Shown piece after piece: positions 43,020-52,626 of a DNA stretch of 64,000 bases. The translations under genes were made by a program, and so were the position numbers. Position 1 is the stretch's first letter, and each line of letters begins with the position of its first letter. This stretch comes from Myceligenerans indicum (lineage in GTDB: Bacteria > Actinomycetota > Actinomycetes > Actinomycetales > Cellulomonadaceae): assembly GCF_016742955.1 (NCBI RefSeq), contig NZ_JABBYC010000011.1, positions 1 to 64,000 on the forward strand. Reading direction: 5' to 3'. Below the pieces are notes generated by a model that saw only the letters and a program-made list of their open reading frames with translations, ran no database searches and was not told where the DNA came from.

Positions 43020-44036
43020 ATGCCAGCTCCGGAGCCGCCCCGTGACACGAAGGTCTGGTTCTTCGGAGCGGGACTGTCCAGTGCCTTCGGGCTCCCGAAC
43101 ACGCCCGCGCTTTTGAAGGAGCTCGAGACTGCACTGCGCCCACAGCTCAGCGCACGGCTTCGAGCGGCATACAAGTTCCTGTATCCCGACGCCACCTACG
43201 ACCACTATCAGCCTGACGTCGTGGACTTCTTCTCGTCACTCAGCGCATTCGTCGGTGTGGGACAAGGCTGGCCGGGCACAGGGCTCAAGGACAGCCAGAC
43301 CCTTCTCCGCGAGCTCAAGCGGGCCATCGCTCACCTTCTGATCACGCGGACGAAGGAGGTCGACGGCGTCAAGCTCCGGAAGCATCCCTACCTGACCGAA
43401 GCTGTTCAGCCGGGTCACGTCATCGTCACGACGAATTGGGACCCGCTCGTCGAACGTCACGCGGAACTCAGGGAAGTGCCGCTCCGTCGGTCGCGCGAGA
43501 GCGGGAGGTTTTCGACCTCGGGAGTCACGCTCCTTAAGCTCCACGGCTCCGTGGACTGGACATCGAACCGGACGGTCAAACGGAGCTACGACCATACTGA
43601 CTATGCGTCCCTCACCGAGCTTCAGACGGCCGGCCGACAGTACCGTGTGGCACTTCCCAGTCTCGAAGGCGACGTCGACCAGCTGGTTCGGATACGTGCG
43701 TACCTCGGAGACATGTGGAGCCGAGTCTCGAGTAGGACTTACGAGCCGTGGATCGTCACGATGGTCACTGGGAAGCAGGACGAGCTCGGGCCACTCCAGG
43801 CAGTGTGGCGTGACGCATATGCGGCGCTCGGCCGCGCCGACAGGGTCGAGATCGCTGGGTACTCACTACCGCCGGACGACATCGAGGTCCGCACTCTCAT
43901 CCGCGCCGGAGTGATGCGCGGCCGCGACGAACCGGCCCTCAAGGTGGTTGATCCATCCCCGCCGGTCCACGCACGGTTCCGATCCCTGATCACCCACCAG
44001 ATCGAGTCTGACTACGGGGGAGTGCCACGAGCATGA
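43020..44036 (+). CDS. SIR2-like domain protein
   Basis: A 338-residue protein from ATG 43020. The NAD-binding signature is present: KVWFFGAGLSSAFGLPNTPA near the N-terminus, VIVTTNWDPLVERH with Asn139, and TLLKLHGSVDWT with His175; the C-terminal half contains a GYSLPPDDIEVRTLIRAGV strand-helix as in SIR2 Rossmann folds. In anti-phage systems SIR2 proteins deplete NAD+ on infection. It overlaps the following UvrD gene (ATGA) and follows the R-M chimera by one base. Confidence 0.88.
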   Translation: MPAPEPPRDTKVWFFGAGLSSAFGLPNTPALLKELETALRPQLSARLRAAYKFLYPDATYDHYQPDVVDFFSSLSAFVGVGQGWPGTGLKDSQTLLRELKRAIAHLLITRTKEVDGVKLRKHPYLTEAVQPGHVIVTTNWDPLVERHAELREVPLRRSRESGRFSTSGVTLLKLHGSVDWTSNRTVKRSYDHTDYASLTELQTAGRQYRVALPSLEGDVDQLVRIRAYLGDMWSRVSSRTYEPWIVTMVTGKQDELGPLQAVWRDAYAALGRADRVEIAGYSLPPDDIEVRTLIRAGVMRGRDEPALKVVDPSPPVHARFRSLITHQIESDYGGVPRA

Positions 44037-46843
44037 CCAACTACACCGCAGCCCAGGCCGAGGCGATCGCCTGCCTTGACGAGCCGCTGCAGATCATCGC
44101 TTGCGCCGGGTCCGGCAAGACTCAGGTGATCTCACAGCGGATCGCGGCGATCCTGTCCCAGCCCGGGGTCAAGCCCGCGAACCTGATCGCGTTCACGTTC
44201 ACTGAGAAGGCGGCCGCGGAGCTTAAGGAGCGCATCCTGTCGGTCCTCGAAGCCGAGGGCGTGAGCACCCAAGGCATTGCCGAGATGTACATCGGCACCA
44301 TGCACGGCTACGCACTAGACCTCGTGCAGAGGCTCGTGCCCGAGACGTTCAAGTTCTCCGTGCTCACGGACATCACCGCGCGGCTCTTCGTCGACAGGAA
44401 CAGCCGCAAGTCGGGACTAACCGAGTGCCCGACGTCGCTGACAAGCACACCGCGGCTGCGCCGCTACATCCACTCAAAGCTCTACATGCAGGTCACGACC
44501 GTCCTTCGGGAAGACGCCGTGGACGAGGACTTGGTGCCCAACGGCGTGCTCAAGGCGCACTGGGACTACATGCAGCTCCTCTACGGCAACGCCTACTTCG
44601 ACTTCACCGAGATGATCAATCTCGCGGTGCAGCTCCTGGAGGGCGACCCGAGCCAGGACGCCGCTGCGGCACTGATCCAGGGTCACATTCGCGATGACAT
44701 TCACTACGTCGTCGTCGACGAGTACCAGGACGTCAACCCGCTCCAAGAGCGGCTCGTTCGGGGGCTCACGCAGTTCGGTGCGAACCTCTGCGTCGTTGGC
44801 GACGACGACCAGACCATCTACCAATGGCGCGGGAGCGAAGTCAGCAACATCGTCACCTTCTGGGACCGCTACTCCGGTGTTCGGCAGGTGACTCTCGACG
44901 ACAACTTCCGTTCGAGCGAGGGCGTCGTCGAGGTCGGCCGGTCGGTCGCTGAGCTGATCCAGCTGGGGAACCGACTGCCTAAAGCCATGGTGGCGTCCGG
45001 ACACCAGCAGTTCGAACGAGGTGATCTGCTCGCGGTCGACTTCCCCGACCCGCAATCCGAGGCCGCCTGGATCTGCGAGCGCATCCAGGCGATGCACGGA
45101 CTTGCGTTCCAGGACGCGATCTCGTCAGAGCCACGAGGCCTGTCTTGGTCGGACTTCGCCGTCCTCTTCCGCTCAGTCAAGGCCGACGCCGGCGAGCTCG
45201 TCGAGGAGATGCGCAAACGGGACATCCCCTACGTGATCAAGGGCCTCAATCGACTGTTCGAGAGCCCGGAGATTCAGGCGATTGTTGGGGTCTTCGAGTT
45301 CATGGCGGGCAGGCTCGACGAGCCTGCCCTTCGCCAGCGCTTCATCGACGCTCACCTCCTGCCACCCACCGGCAACTGGGCGGACGCCATGGCCGTACTC
45401 AACGAGGGTCGCGACTTCGGACGAGGCGACCGGTGGGGCGTCTACAACATCCAGCGCCTCTATCTCGAGTTCCTCGAAGCGCTGGAGCTCCGCGAGGAGA
45501 CAGTCCCCGGTAAGCCTGAACGTGCCGAACTGGTCTTCTACCAGCTCGGGAAGTTCAGCCAGGCGATCTCCGACTTCGAGGCGATTTACTTCAACACCGA
45601 CCCCGAACAGAAGTACCAGCAGTTCGCCGACTGGCTCACCTTCCCCGACCAAGCGCCGAGCTACTACGCCGATGCGGACGCCGACGCCGGCTACGCAATG
45701 CCCGACGCCGTGGTGATCTCGACGGTTCACCAGGCCAAGGGCATGCAGTGGCCGGCCGTCTTCGTGCCGTGCCTGCGAAGCAACAGGTTCCCGGCCAAGC
45801 GTCAGGGCGGGGTCGGCCTCTTCCACGTGATCCCCGATACCGCCGTCTCCAGCCCAGACCGCTATCGAGGGACCGTCGAGGACGAGACCCGACTCTTCTA
45901 CGTCGCCGTGACACGGGCGCAGAAGTACCTGTTCGTCTCCTACTCACCTGTGCCGTCCAACCGGCTTTACCGCCGTCGTTCACTGTTCTTCGACCACTGC
46001 ACCAGGCAGAAGTGGTTCCTCACCCGCGACCCCGGCGTCCGCGGGACGAGACTGACGCCCCACGCGAAGCGCGAGATCCCCAACGTCACGCTGTCGTTCT
46101 CGGAGCTCAAGTACCTGTTCGAGTGCCCGTACCAGTTCAAGCTCCGGTTCCTCTACGGCTTCAACCCGCCGATTCACGAAGCGCTCGGCTACGGCAAGGG
46201 CCTCCACGACGCGCTCGCCGAGGCTCACAAGCGCGCGCTCGCCGACGATATTGTTAGCCCGACCGAGGCGGCCGAACTCGTGGAACGGCACTTGCACACG
46301 CCCTACGCCTACCCAGCTCTACGTGACGCACTGCGCAAGGCTGCCGTCGAGTCGGTCGGTCGGTACCTCACCGATCACCAAGACGACCTTGCGCGCACAG
46401 TCCACAGCGAGAAGCAGATCCAAGTGCACGTCGCACCCGGGATCACAGTCGACGGCCGTATCGACCTCGTCCGTCGCCTCGACAAGGACGAGCTGGCGAT
46501 CGTTGACTTCAAGTCGACGGCACGCGCCCAGGACGAGGACGTGACCCGCGACCAACTGCATGTCTACGCAGTCGGGTACGAGGAACTCAGCGGCGAGCGG
46601 GCCGACCTGGTCGAGGTGCTCAACCTCGACGAGCAGGGCAAGACCATCCGTGAACTCGTGGAGGACCCGCTGCTCGTCGAGGTTCGCGGGCGGATTAAGA
46701 ATGCAGGCGACTCGCTCCGTGAGAACGACCTGCCGCGGCTGCCGGTGTGGAACGACAAGTGTGGGAAGTGCGACCTCGCCGAACTCTGTCGCGACGTCCC
46801 GGCCGACAGCCGGAAGGCGCGTCGTGCAGCATCAGGGCGATGA
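44033..46843 (+). CDS. UvrD-type helicase with Cas4-like nuclease domain
   Basis: A 936-residue superfamily 1 helicase-nuclease. IIACAGSGKTQVISQRIAAI holds Walker A Lys29; VVDEYQDVNPLQERLVRGL is motif II; 'VVGDDDQTIYQWRGS' motif III; 'STVHQAKGMQWPAVFVPCL' motif V; 'DETRLFYVAVTRAQKYLFV' motif VI. The last ~200 residues are a PD-(D/E)XK domain: SFSELKYLFECPYQFKLRFL, then LAIVDFKSTARA, and CGKCDLAELC, the Fe-S cysteine pattern of Cas4/AddB nucleases. It would unwind and cut DNA. Coupled to the SIR2 gene. Confidence 0.9.
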   Translation: MTNYTAAQAEAIACLDEPLQIIACAGSGKTQVISQRIAAILSQPGVKPANLIAFTFTEKAAAELKERILSVLEAEGVSTQGIAEMYIGTMHGYALDLVQRLVPETFKFSVLTDITARLFVDRNSRKSGLTECPTSLTSTPRLRRYIHSKLYMQVTTVLREDAVDEDLVPNGVLKAHWDYMQLLYGNAYFDFTEMINLAVQLLEGDPSQDAAAALIQGHIRDDIHYVVVDEYQDVNPLQERLVRGLTQFGANLCVVGDDDQTIYQWRGSEVSNIVTFWDRYSGVRQVTLDDNFRSSEGVVEVGRSVAELIQLGNRLPKAMVASGHQQFERGDLLAVDFPDPQSEAAWICERIQAMHGLAFQDAISSEPRGLSWSDFAVLFRSVKADAGELVEEMRKRDIPYVIKGLNRLFESPEIQAIVGVFEFMAGRLDEPALRQRFIDAHLLPPTGNWADAMAVLNEGRDFGRGDRWGVYNIQRLYLEFLEALELREETVPGKPERAELVFYQLGKFSQAISDFEAIYFNTDPEQKYQQFADWLTFPDQAPSYYADADADAGYAMPDAVVISTVHQAKGMQWPAVFVPCLRSNRFPAKRQGGVGLFHVIPDTAVSSPDRYRGTVEDETRLFYVAVTRAQKYLFVSYSPVPSNRLYRRRSLFFDHCTRQKWFLTRDPGVRGTRLTPHAKREIPNVTLSFSELKYLFECPYQFKLRFLYGFNPPIHEALGYGKGLHDALAEAHKRALADDIVSPTEAAELVERHLHTPYAYPALRDALRKAAVESVGRYLTDHQDDLARTVHSEKQIQVHVAPGITVDGRIDLVRRLDKDELAIVDFKSTARAQDEDVTRDQLHVYAVGYEELSGERADLVEVLNLDEQGKTIRELVEDPLLVEVRGRIKNAGDSLRENDLPRLPVWNDKCGKCDLAELCRDVPADSRKARRAASGR

Positions 46844-47336
46844 ATTCCAGCCGGTCAACGAACCGCCGCGGTGAATAGGGGTTCCCACTTCAGCATCTCG
46901 TGAATCTACCGACAGGGTCTAACTCTGCCAAGGCGCAGAGTCGCCACCAGGCCTGACTTGGGTCAAATGGCTTGGCGCGTCGCCAGCCAGGTTTTATACA
47001 GGCGGACGATGGCGCTTCATGCTGGATCGAGGGATCTGCGGGCAGGCGACCCTGCCAGACCGGCCGCGGATGAGCATGGGCGACGTTTCGACAATGCCGC
47101 GATATCCCGCCTCTACCTCCGTCGACGAGGCGCAACGGACTCATCGCACACCATTCGCTCCCAAAGTAGGCCGCGTCTGTGGGAGCTGTCCCGCCGGCGA
47201 GGGAGCTGTTTAGTGCCCTACTCAGGCACTAATTCCACAGAACCCGGAGCGTCAGCCCAGGTCACCGCCGTGGACATTGCCGCTGTGGATAGAGGTGACC
47301 CAAGTCAGGCCAGGCGGCCGCGGACAGGAACCTCAG
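46844..47336. other. 493-bp gap between convergent genes
   Basis: No gene recognised: open frames are short with no domain phrase. The UvrD gene ends on the left, the methylase on the right, so two terminators are expected, but no strong GC hairpin with a T run stands out. It separates two candidate defence units. Confidence 0.5.
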
Positions 47337-48587
47337 CTAAATCTGATCGTCCCTGCAAGGAATCGTGGGTGGCGTCATGTCTTTTGGATCGACCGCGCTG
47401 AGGCGTCCATTGATTGGAACCGATGCTGGCGGCAGGGTTGTCATCAAGAGCTCGCGTGCCGCTCCGCGTCCTTTTCGTGACGAAGCGGTGTAGTTCAGCT
47501 GGACCACACGTTTTGAAATACGCCACTGCTTGACCCCCTCGTTCTGCCGAGCGTCGGCAGTCGGATGCATTTGCGCCGCACTGTAGTACGCGGGGTCTGT
47601 CATGAGTGCAGAGTCAAAGTCGTAGGACAGGATCCACCGGTAACGCATCTCCGTGCGGAGATACTGCGCCAGCGCTTCGTGCTGCAGTCCTGCCGTCCAC
47701 TCCAAATCCCTTCCGAGGCGGCTCGGATCGACATCGAACGACTTGCGGTAGAGCTTGCCCGACTTCGAGAGATATGGAGGATCGAGGTACGCGACAACCC
47801 GATTCGGAATCAGGGTCTTGTAGTTGGATACGACTTCGGTGAGCGTCGCCTTCCAGTCGCCGCACCAGACATCGACGATGCGGCCGGCGTCGTAGAGGTG
47901 GCCTACGTACTCAAGCCGTTCCTTGATGGAGGCAAGGTTGAACCGGCATCCGATGGTGTAGTCCGATTTCTGGGCGCGGCCGCCGATGGGCCCCGCCTGC
48001 CCGTGAAGGATGCCAGAGAAGGTCGTCCGGTTCAGGAACAGACATTTGACCGCCAGCTCAAGTTCCCTAGCCTTGCGACTCATCCCCGCGGCGGGCTCCC
48101 ATGCGCGCCAGTAGTCCCAACGACTGAGCGCAACAGTCCCACCAGGCTCAACGAACTGTGCGTGTTCATCGGAAATACGTGACACGAGTTCGTCGGTCCG
48201 CGCTGCGGCGACCCTCCAGAACGCCGCAACCATGGGATCGGCGTCGGCCAGGAGCGCACGCTCGACGGTCCCGTCGCCGACGAGACGCAGCGACGTTGAT
48301 GCGCCGCCGGCGAACGGCTCTACCAAGAGATCGACGTTTCGGATCTCCGCGGCGCCGCGCGCAGCGTCTATGAGTTCCCCGATGACGCTCGAGAGCCCAG
48401 TCTTGGCTCCTGGATACCGCAACGGGCTTTGATACCGGCCTGCAGCGAGCGGGTGAGTGATGGCGCCAGGGTCGGCCTTAATCTTGCGGATCTCGGGCTC
48501 GGGCGGCACTAAGCCGGTCGGCCCCGCAACGGCGGAACCGACCGGTTTAGAGTCCCTCTCATCTGCAAGAACGGTCACGGGCCCCAC
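47337..48587 (-). CDS. D12-class DNA adenine methylase
   Basis: A 416-residue protein from GTG 48587, overlapping the end of the NurA-like gene by 13 bp. Motifs of Dam-type N6-adenine methylases: SPLRYPGAKTGLSSVIGEL, LLVEPFAGGASTSLRL (S-adenosylmethionine site), and AYLDPPYLSKSGKLY with DPPY at 269-272. It would methylate adenine within a specific DNA site. As last gene of the HerA-NurA-methylase operon it probably marks host DNA against the nuclease partner; that partnership is inference. Confidence 0.88.
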   Translation of the reverse strand: MGPVTVLADERDSKPVGSAVAGPTGLVPPEPEIRKIKADPGAITHPLAAGRYQSPLRYPGAKTGLSSVIGELIDAARGAAEIRNVDLLVEPFAGGASTSLRLVGDGTVERALLADADPMVAAFWRVAAARTDELVSRISDEHAQFVEPGGTVALSRWDYWRAWEPAAGMSRKARELELAVKCLFLNRTTFSGILHGQAGPIGGRAQKSDYTIGCRFNLASIKERLEYVGHLYDAGRIVDVWCGDWKATLTEVVSNYKTLIPNRVVAYLDPPYLSKSGKLYRKSFDVDPSRLGRDLEWTAGLQHEALAQYLRTEMRYRWILSYDFDSALMTDPAYYSAAQMHPTADARQNEGVKQWRISKRVVQLNYTASSRKGRGAARELLMTTLPPASVPINGRLSAVDPKDMTPPTIPCRDDQI

Positions 48588-49969
48588 GCTACATCGGGAC
48601 GTGGGGTTGATGTGTCCAGCCCGAGGCGCGTCCTGGCGACCAGTCGCAGGACGTCGGTGCCGACGCCGATCGGGAAGGCTGCCTTTCCGTGCGCGGCCGC
48701 CACCGGGATGATCCCGTCGACGTACATCGAGGAGCCAGTTCGATCAATCACGTCCAAGATCGCTGCCAGAGTCGGGTAGTGCTCGGGTTCGGGCAAGCCA
48801 CCATCGGAGTCATAAGGCGCCCCGACGGGAGGCATCACCGTTGGCACGACGACCCGACCGTCAAGCGCCCGGTAGACGAACTTGCGGCCCCAGTAGGTCT
48901 CCTTGCCGTACCGCAGGACGTCCTTGGTGTTGGCTATGCGCTCGATGACCGGCCCGTCGCACACCAGCAGGTCCCCCGGCTTGAGGACATCGTGACGGGC
49001 GAGTTGTCTGGCGTAGTCCACCATGAGCCCGGACTTCTCGATGCCGCAGATGAACGGTGCCAGCCCTTGGGTCGCAGCAGCCATCGCCTGGAAGTAGCTC
49101 AGTGCGCGGGCGCGCAGCTTGGCTGGCGGGCCATACACCGCCAGGGGGCCATCGACGATGAAGAGTGTTCGGGAGAACACCTCGTTGCGAGACTCGTTCC
49201 ACAGGAGCGTCGCCAGTCCCACAAGCACGAGAAGTTCGACCACCGACATCAGGCGGCCGAGCGCGCTTTGGTTTGTGCCGTCCTCCGAGACCTCCTCGTG
49301 GATCCGCAGCACGTCGGTCGGATACACCCGCGCCGAGCAATTCGAGCAGTCCATCCCTGCACGTGGGACCTCGAGGTCGACGCCGCATCCGTCGGCAGGA
49401 CAGCCGGCCGGTACGGTCTGTGCCGGCGCATCGGGCCTACCGTGAAGAAGGAACAGCAGGTCGAGGAGAGTCTGATTCAGACGGTTCACCTCGACGAGTT
49501 TTGTGCGAAAGACGCCGTCGATCGCTTCACGCCACGACGTCTGGATATCGATGCCCTGGCGCGTGTACGCGCCTGCCGCTGGCAGGTCCAAGGTCACCAG
49601 CGCGGTGGCCACCGCGCGCTCGATCTCGCTTGGGTCGATGAATCGCTCCGCGCGCTGCGTCTCCATCACTCCAAGATCGACGAATGCAGCGGCGGCCTGC
49701 GCGAAGCCGTACTGCACAGACGGCAGTCCGTCGCGGATCGGTTCGACCATGTAGGAACCGTCGATCGCGAGTGCCGCGTCGATGTCTGCGCCATCATCGC
49801 GCACGAAGTCCGAACGGGGTCGGATGCTCTTGCGGATCGCTTCGACGTCGCGGAGTACCTCAGCGGGGACGTAGAACGTGCGGGTGTCCGAGATCGCCTT
49901 CACGGCGGCGGTGCTGTGGCTCAGCCGGGATGCGACCTCATGCCCGCCGACGATGTTCTGATACGGCAT
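48575..49969 (-). CDS. NurA-like nuclease
   Basis: A 464-residue protein from ATG 49969 overlapping the HerA stop as TGATG; GTG 49972 is one codon earlier. The NurA fold is marked by AALAIDGSYMVEPIRDGLPS (catalytic Asp), FIVDGPLAVYGPPAKLRARA and a C-terminal GTDVLRLVARTRLGLDT. An inserted zinc-ribbon-like cluster (CPADGCGVDLE, then DCSNCSARVY) supplies four cysteines. NurA enzymes form a toroid with HerA hexamers and resect DNA ends. Coupling to the HerA gene strongly supports a HerA-NurA complex. Confidence 0.82.
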   Translation of the reverse strand: MPYQNIVGGHEVASRLSHSTAAVKAISDTRTFYVPAEVLRDVEAIRKSIRPRSDFVRDDGADIDAALAIDGSYMVEPIRDGLPSVQYGFAQAAAAFVDLGVMETQRAERFIDPSEIERAVATALVTLDLPAAGAYTRQGIDIQTSWREAIDGVFRTKLVEVNRLNQTLLDLLFLLHGRPDAPAQTVPAGCPADGCGVDLEVPRAGMDCSNCSARVYPTDVLRIHEEVSEDGTNQSALGRLMSVVELLVLVGLATLLWNESRNEVFSRTLFIVDGPLAVYGPPAKLRARALSYFQAMAAATQGLAPFICGIEKSGLMVDYARQLARHDVLKPGDLLVCDGPVIERIANTKDVLRYGKETYWGRKFVYRALDGRVVVPTVMPPVGAPYDSDGGLPEPEHYPTLAAILDVIDRTGSSMYVDGIIPVAAAHGKAAFPIGVGTDVLRLVARTRLGLDTSTPRPDVAWGP

Positions 49970-52038
49970 CACTGACCGCCGTCGAGGAGCGTCAGGGCCG
50001 GCCCAGCGATAGGCGGGTCGCCAGCCGCTGCCCGAGCGGCGTTGACCAGGTCGGGGTCATACAGGTCGATCTGAACCGGCACGATGAAGGGCGACGAGAG
50101 CGTCTTGAGGCGCACGTATCCGCGGTCCTCGGACGACAGGATGGCGTCCGCAAAGGAGCCGAAGTCGTAGAAGCGGCTCAGTTCCGTCAGTTCCTTGGTG
50201 TTGTTCAAGTGCGCCACAACCCAGTTCGCGGTGTTCGCCCTCACCTGGTGCGCCACGCCAGAGACTTCCTGGGTCGCATAGGTCATGCCAAGTCGGAGCT
50301 TGCTCGCCTCCTTGGCGAGCTTGACCCACACGTCAGTGTCATCCTTGTACTTGTCCGAAGCGAAGAGGTTGTGCGCCTCTTCAAGCATGATCTGGATCTG
50401 CGGCGGTTTGACGTCGCTTCCTGAGGTGAAGACTTCGGTCTGGTGGGCCATGATCCGGCGGGTGATTGCCTCGCTCAGCCGGGTCGTGACGTCTTGAGCA
50501 CCGATGTGCAGGTCGACGATGACAATGCGTCCGTCGAGGAGCTCGTCATAAATCTCGTCGGCAGGGTTCTGCTGCGTGAGCGGGCTGTGGAACGGTCGGA
50601 GCGGGTTGAGGTTCCTCCAGCCACGGACGTTGCGCGAGTCCATCTTGGTCGTGAAGATCGGCTCGACGCTCTTCCAGCGGACATCCTTCGTGAAGTCGAC
50701 CGCATCTGTGTCGCCGGCCTCGCGCATCGCAACGGTCGCCTCGATGACCCTCGGGATGTCGTCCTTGCCGACGCTCACGTACTGCGCGCCCCTGGAGGAA
50801 GTCTGAAACGGGTTCGAACCGAGCTTTTCTTCGAGCTTCTTCTGCAGGCCACCCTTCATAACCAGGCGCGCACGGTAGTTGGCAGGAGCCTCGAACCCAG
50901 CACGCAGAAGGGCGCCGTAGAGCACGAAGCGCGCTCGAACCGCATGAGTCGTTGCCGATCCGAAGGAGGAGGCCGGATCGTCCGCGAACGACGTGCCCGC
51001 GAAGTCCTTTACATAGCCAGCATTCTCGTCAGCGAGCTGGTCCGTGATCAGGTTCTGAACTGCGTCTATCTGGTTCTCAGCGAAGAAGTTGATATTCAAC
51101 GGCTTGACATGCGGCTGGCTGCCATCGGCGCCGAACTTGTAGATCGATACATGCTTCTCACCGATGGCAGCAATCTCCGTGCCGTCCTGCGAGTTCGGGT
51201 TTGCGTACTCACCCTGCGGATCGAAGATGAGCTGTCCGATCGGATTTTCGCCAGCTTGGCGCTGCTGTTCGGAGACGATGAAGGTCCGCGCAATGATTGT
51301 CTTCGCGGTGTTCGACTTACCCATCCGCGTCATACCGAGCAGGGCGGTCTTGTGCCCGATGAAGTCGTGGATGTTCACGGTTACTGGCGAGGCAGCTTGG
51401 CCCGACATCCGCGCACGGCGACGGGTTGCGGAGAACCTGACCACACCGATCGGAACTCGCAGAGGCGCTTCCTTGGACGGCTTCAGATATGACGCAACCG
51501 CTGCCAAGCCCTCCCCGACAGGCTTGAGTACTCGGTAGGTTGAAGCGGCGTAGAAGTTGTCCACGTCGGCGCCGAACTCGAGGATCTTGTTGCCGTTGAC
51601 GTTCTCTTCGTAGAACGTCCCCAGCACCTTGCAACGCAGGCCGGTGAACGAGATGCGGTTCCGGGTGAACGGATCGACGTCCACGTCGAGGACCTGCGTG
51701 GGCGAAGGGCTCGTCGTGCTGGAGAGAGCGGTCCGCAACGCCTCCTCACGAACCGCGTGCAACTCGGTCTCCATCGCGAGCTGGGCGGTACCCTCAACGC
51801 GCAGCAGCAGCACCTCGTCGTCGTCCGTTTCGGCGGCGTTGATGTTCTGCGCTGTGGCCAGCAGGAACGAATACTGCGGGATGCCGCCGGCCTCGTGCTT
51901 CCAACGGTCGTGCGTCAGCACGACAGCCTCGTGGAAGTCGAGTCTGTGGATCGCGCCGATGCGGACCGACCGGCCTTCTGCGAGCAACTCGCTCTGCAGG
52001 AGCGAGCCCGCGCCGACGCCAGGAACCAGAACTGTCAC
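49969..52038 (-). CDS. HerA-like hexameric ATPase (DUF87)
   Basis: A 689-residue protein from GTG 52038 (GAAGGG 8-13 bases upstream). N-terminal ~200 residues beta-rich (HAS-barrel-like). ATPase domain: ALLGMTRMGKSNTAKTIIAR with Walker A Lys241, QLIFDPQGEYANPN, IQIMLEEAHNLFASDKYKDD (Walker B Glu pair), and MTYATQEVSGVAHQVRANTA (sensor/Arg region). HerA ATPases pump DNA into partner nucleases. First gene of the HerA-NurA-methylase operon, upstream gap 588 bp. Confidence 0.88.
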   Translation of the reverse strand: MTVLVPGVGAGSLLQSELLAEGRSVRIGAIHRLDFHEAVVLTHDRWKHEAGGIPQYSFLLATAQNINAAETDDDEVLLLRVEGTAQLAMETELHAVREEALRTALSSTTSPSPTQVLDVDVDPFTRNRISFTGLRCKVLGTFYEENVNGNKILEFGADVDNFYAASTYRVLKPVGEGLAAVASYLKPSKEAPLRVPIGVVRFSATRRRARMSGQAASPVTVNIHDFIGHKTALLGMTRMGKSNTAKTIIARTFIVSEQQRQAGENPIGQLIFDPQGEYANPNSQDGTEIAAIGEKHVSIYKFGADGSQPHVKPLNINFFAENQIDAVQNLITDQLADENAGYVKDFAGTSFADDPASSFGSATTHAVRARFVLYGALLRAGFEAPANYRARLVMKGGLQKKLEEKLGSNPFQTSSRGAQYVSVGKDDIPRVIEATVAMREAGDTDAVDFTKDVRWKSVEPIFTTKMDSRNVRGWRNLNPLRPFHSPLTQQNPADEIYDELLDGRIVIVDLHIGAQDVTTRLSEAITRRIMAHQTEVFTSGSDVKPPQIQIMLEEAHNLFASDKYKDDTDVWVKLAKEASKLRLGMTYATQEVSGVAHQVRANTANWVVAHLNNTKELTELSRFYDFGSFADAILSSEDRGYVRLKTLSSPFIVPVQIDLYDPDLVNAARAAAGDPPIAGPALTLLDGGQ

Positions 52039-52626
52039 GTCTTACCCTTCTGCGGACGGAATAGCAGCCGCACCCGATGATGCCAGGGCTCACTGACACT
52101 CCCCGGAACTGCTTCCGTGTGTCGTGCGATAGCCGGATGATTCACCCCATTCGGTGGGAACTCCCAAGCAGGCGTGCCGGAGATCGCGGCTTGCGCGCAC
52201 GCGCGCTAACTGTCGGCTCATCCCACGGCGACGAGGCCGCAACCGTTGCAGACATGCGTTGACGCTATGTGCAGACGGCGGATCGCGCATAGCCTGCTGT
52301 GGGGTTACACCCTGCAGCTTTGCTCGCGTACCGTGGACCACGGGCCGCGTCGCTGGTTGACAGGGGTGTTCTCCTGCGTGCCTATCTGATTGCTGTCAAG
52401 GAACTCCACGTCGTCGTTTCCCGGCCGCAGATCAGGGCCTACTTCGGAGTGGCACGCAGCAGGCACGCCCCACCCCCCGCTACCCTAGAGACCGCAGAAT
52501 TCCAACGGTCCCGCACCCCAAACCCACATGTTCAACCTCTGACCCGTAGGCGCCGACTCACACAGCGGCCGACTGGTTCGACCGGGCGGAACGCGCGCTA
52601 CTCATCCGGCATCACCCGCAACGGCC
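52039..52626. other. 588-bp gap, no gene recognised
   Basis: It lies between the HNH end and the HerA start on the same strand. Short frames here are Arg/Pro/Ser-rich and lack convincing starts or domain phrases. It should contain the HerA operon promoter. The size suggests the kinase/HNH gene is a separate transcription unit. Confidence 0.5.

Noticed and set aside
47337-48587. Methylase as housekeeping Dam
   Set aside because: Actinobacteria generally lack Dam-type housekeeping methylation, and the gene overlaps a NurA-like gene in an island.
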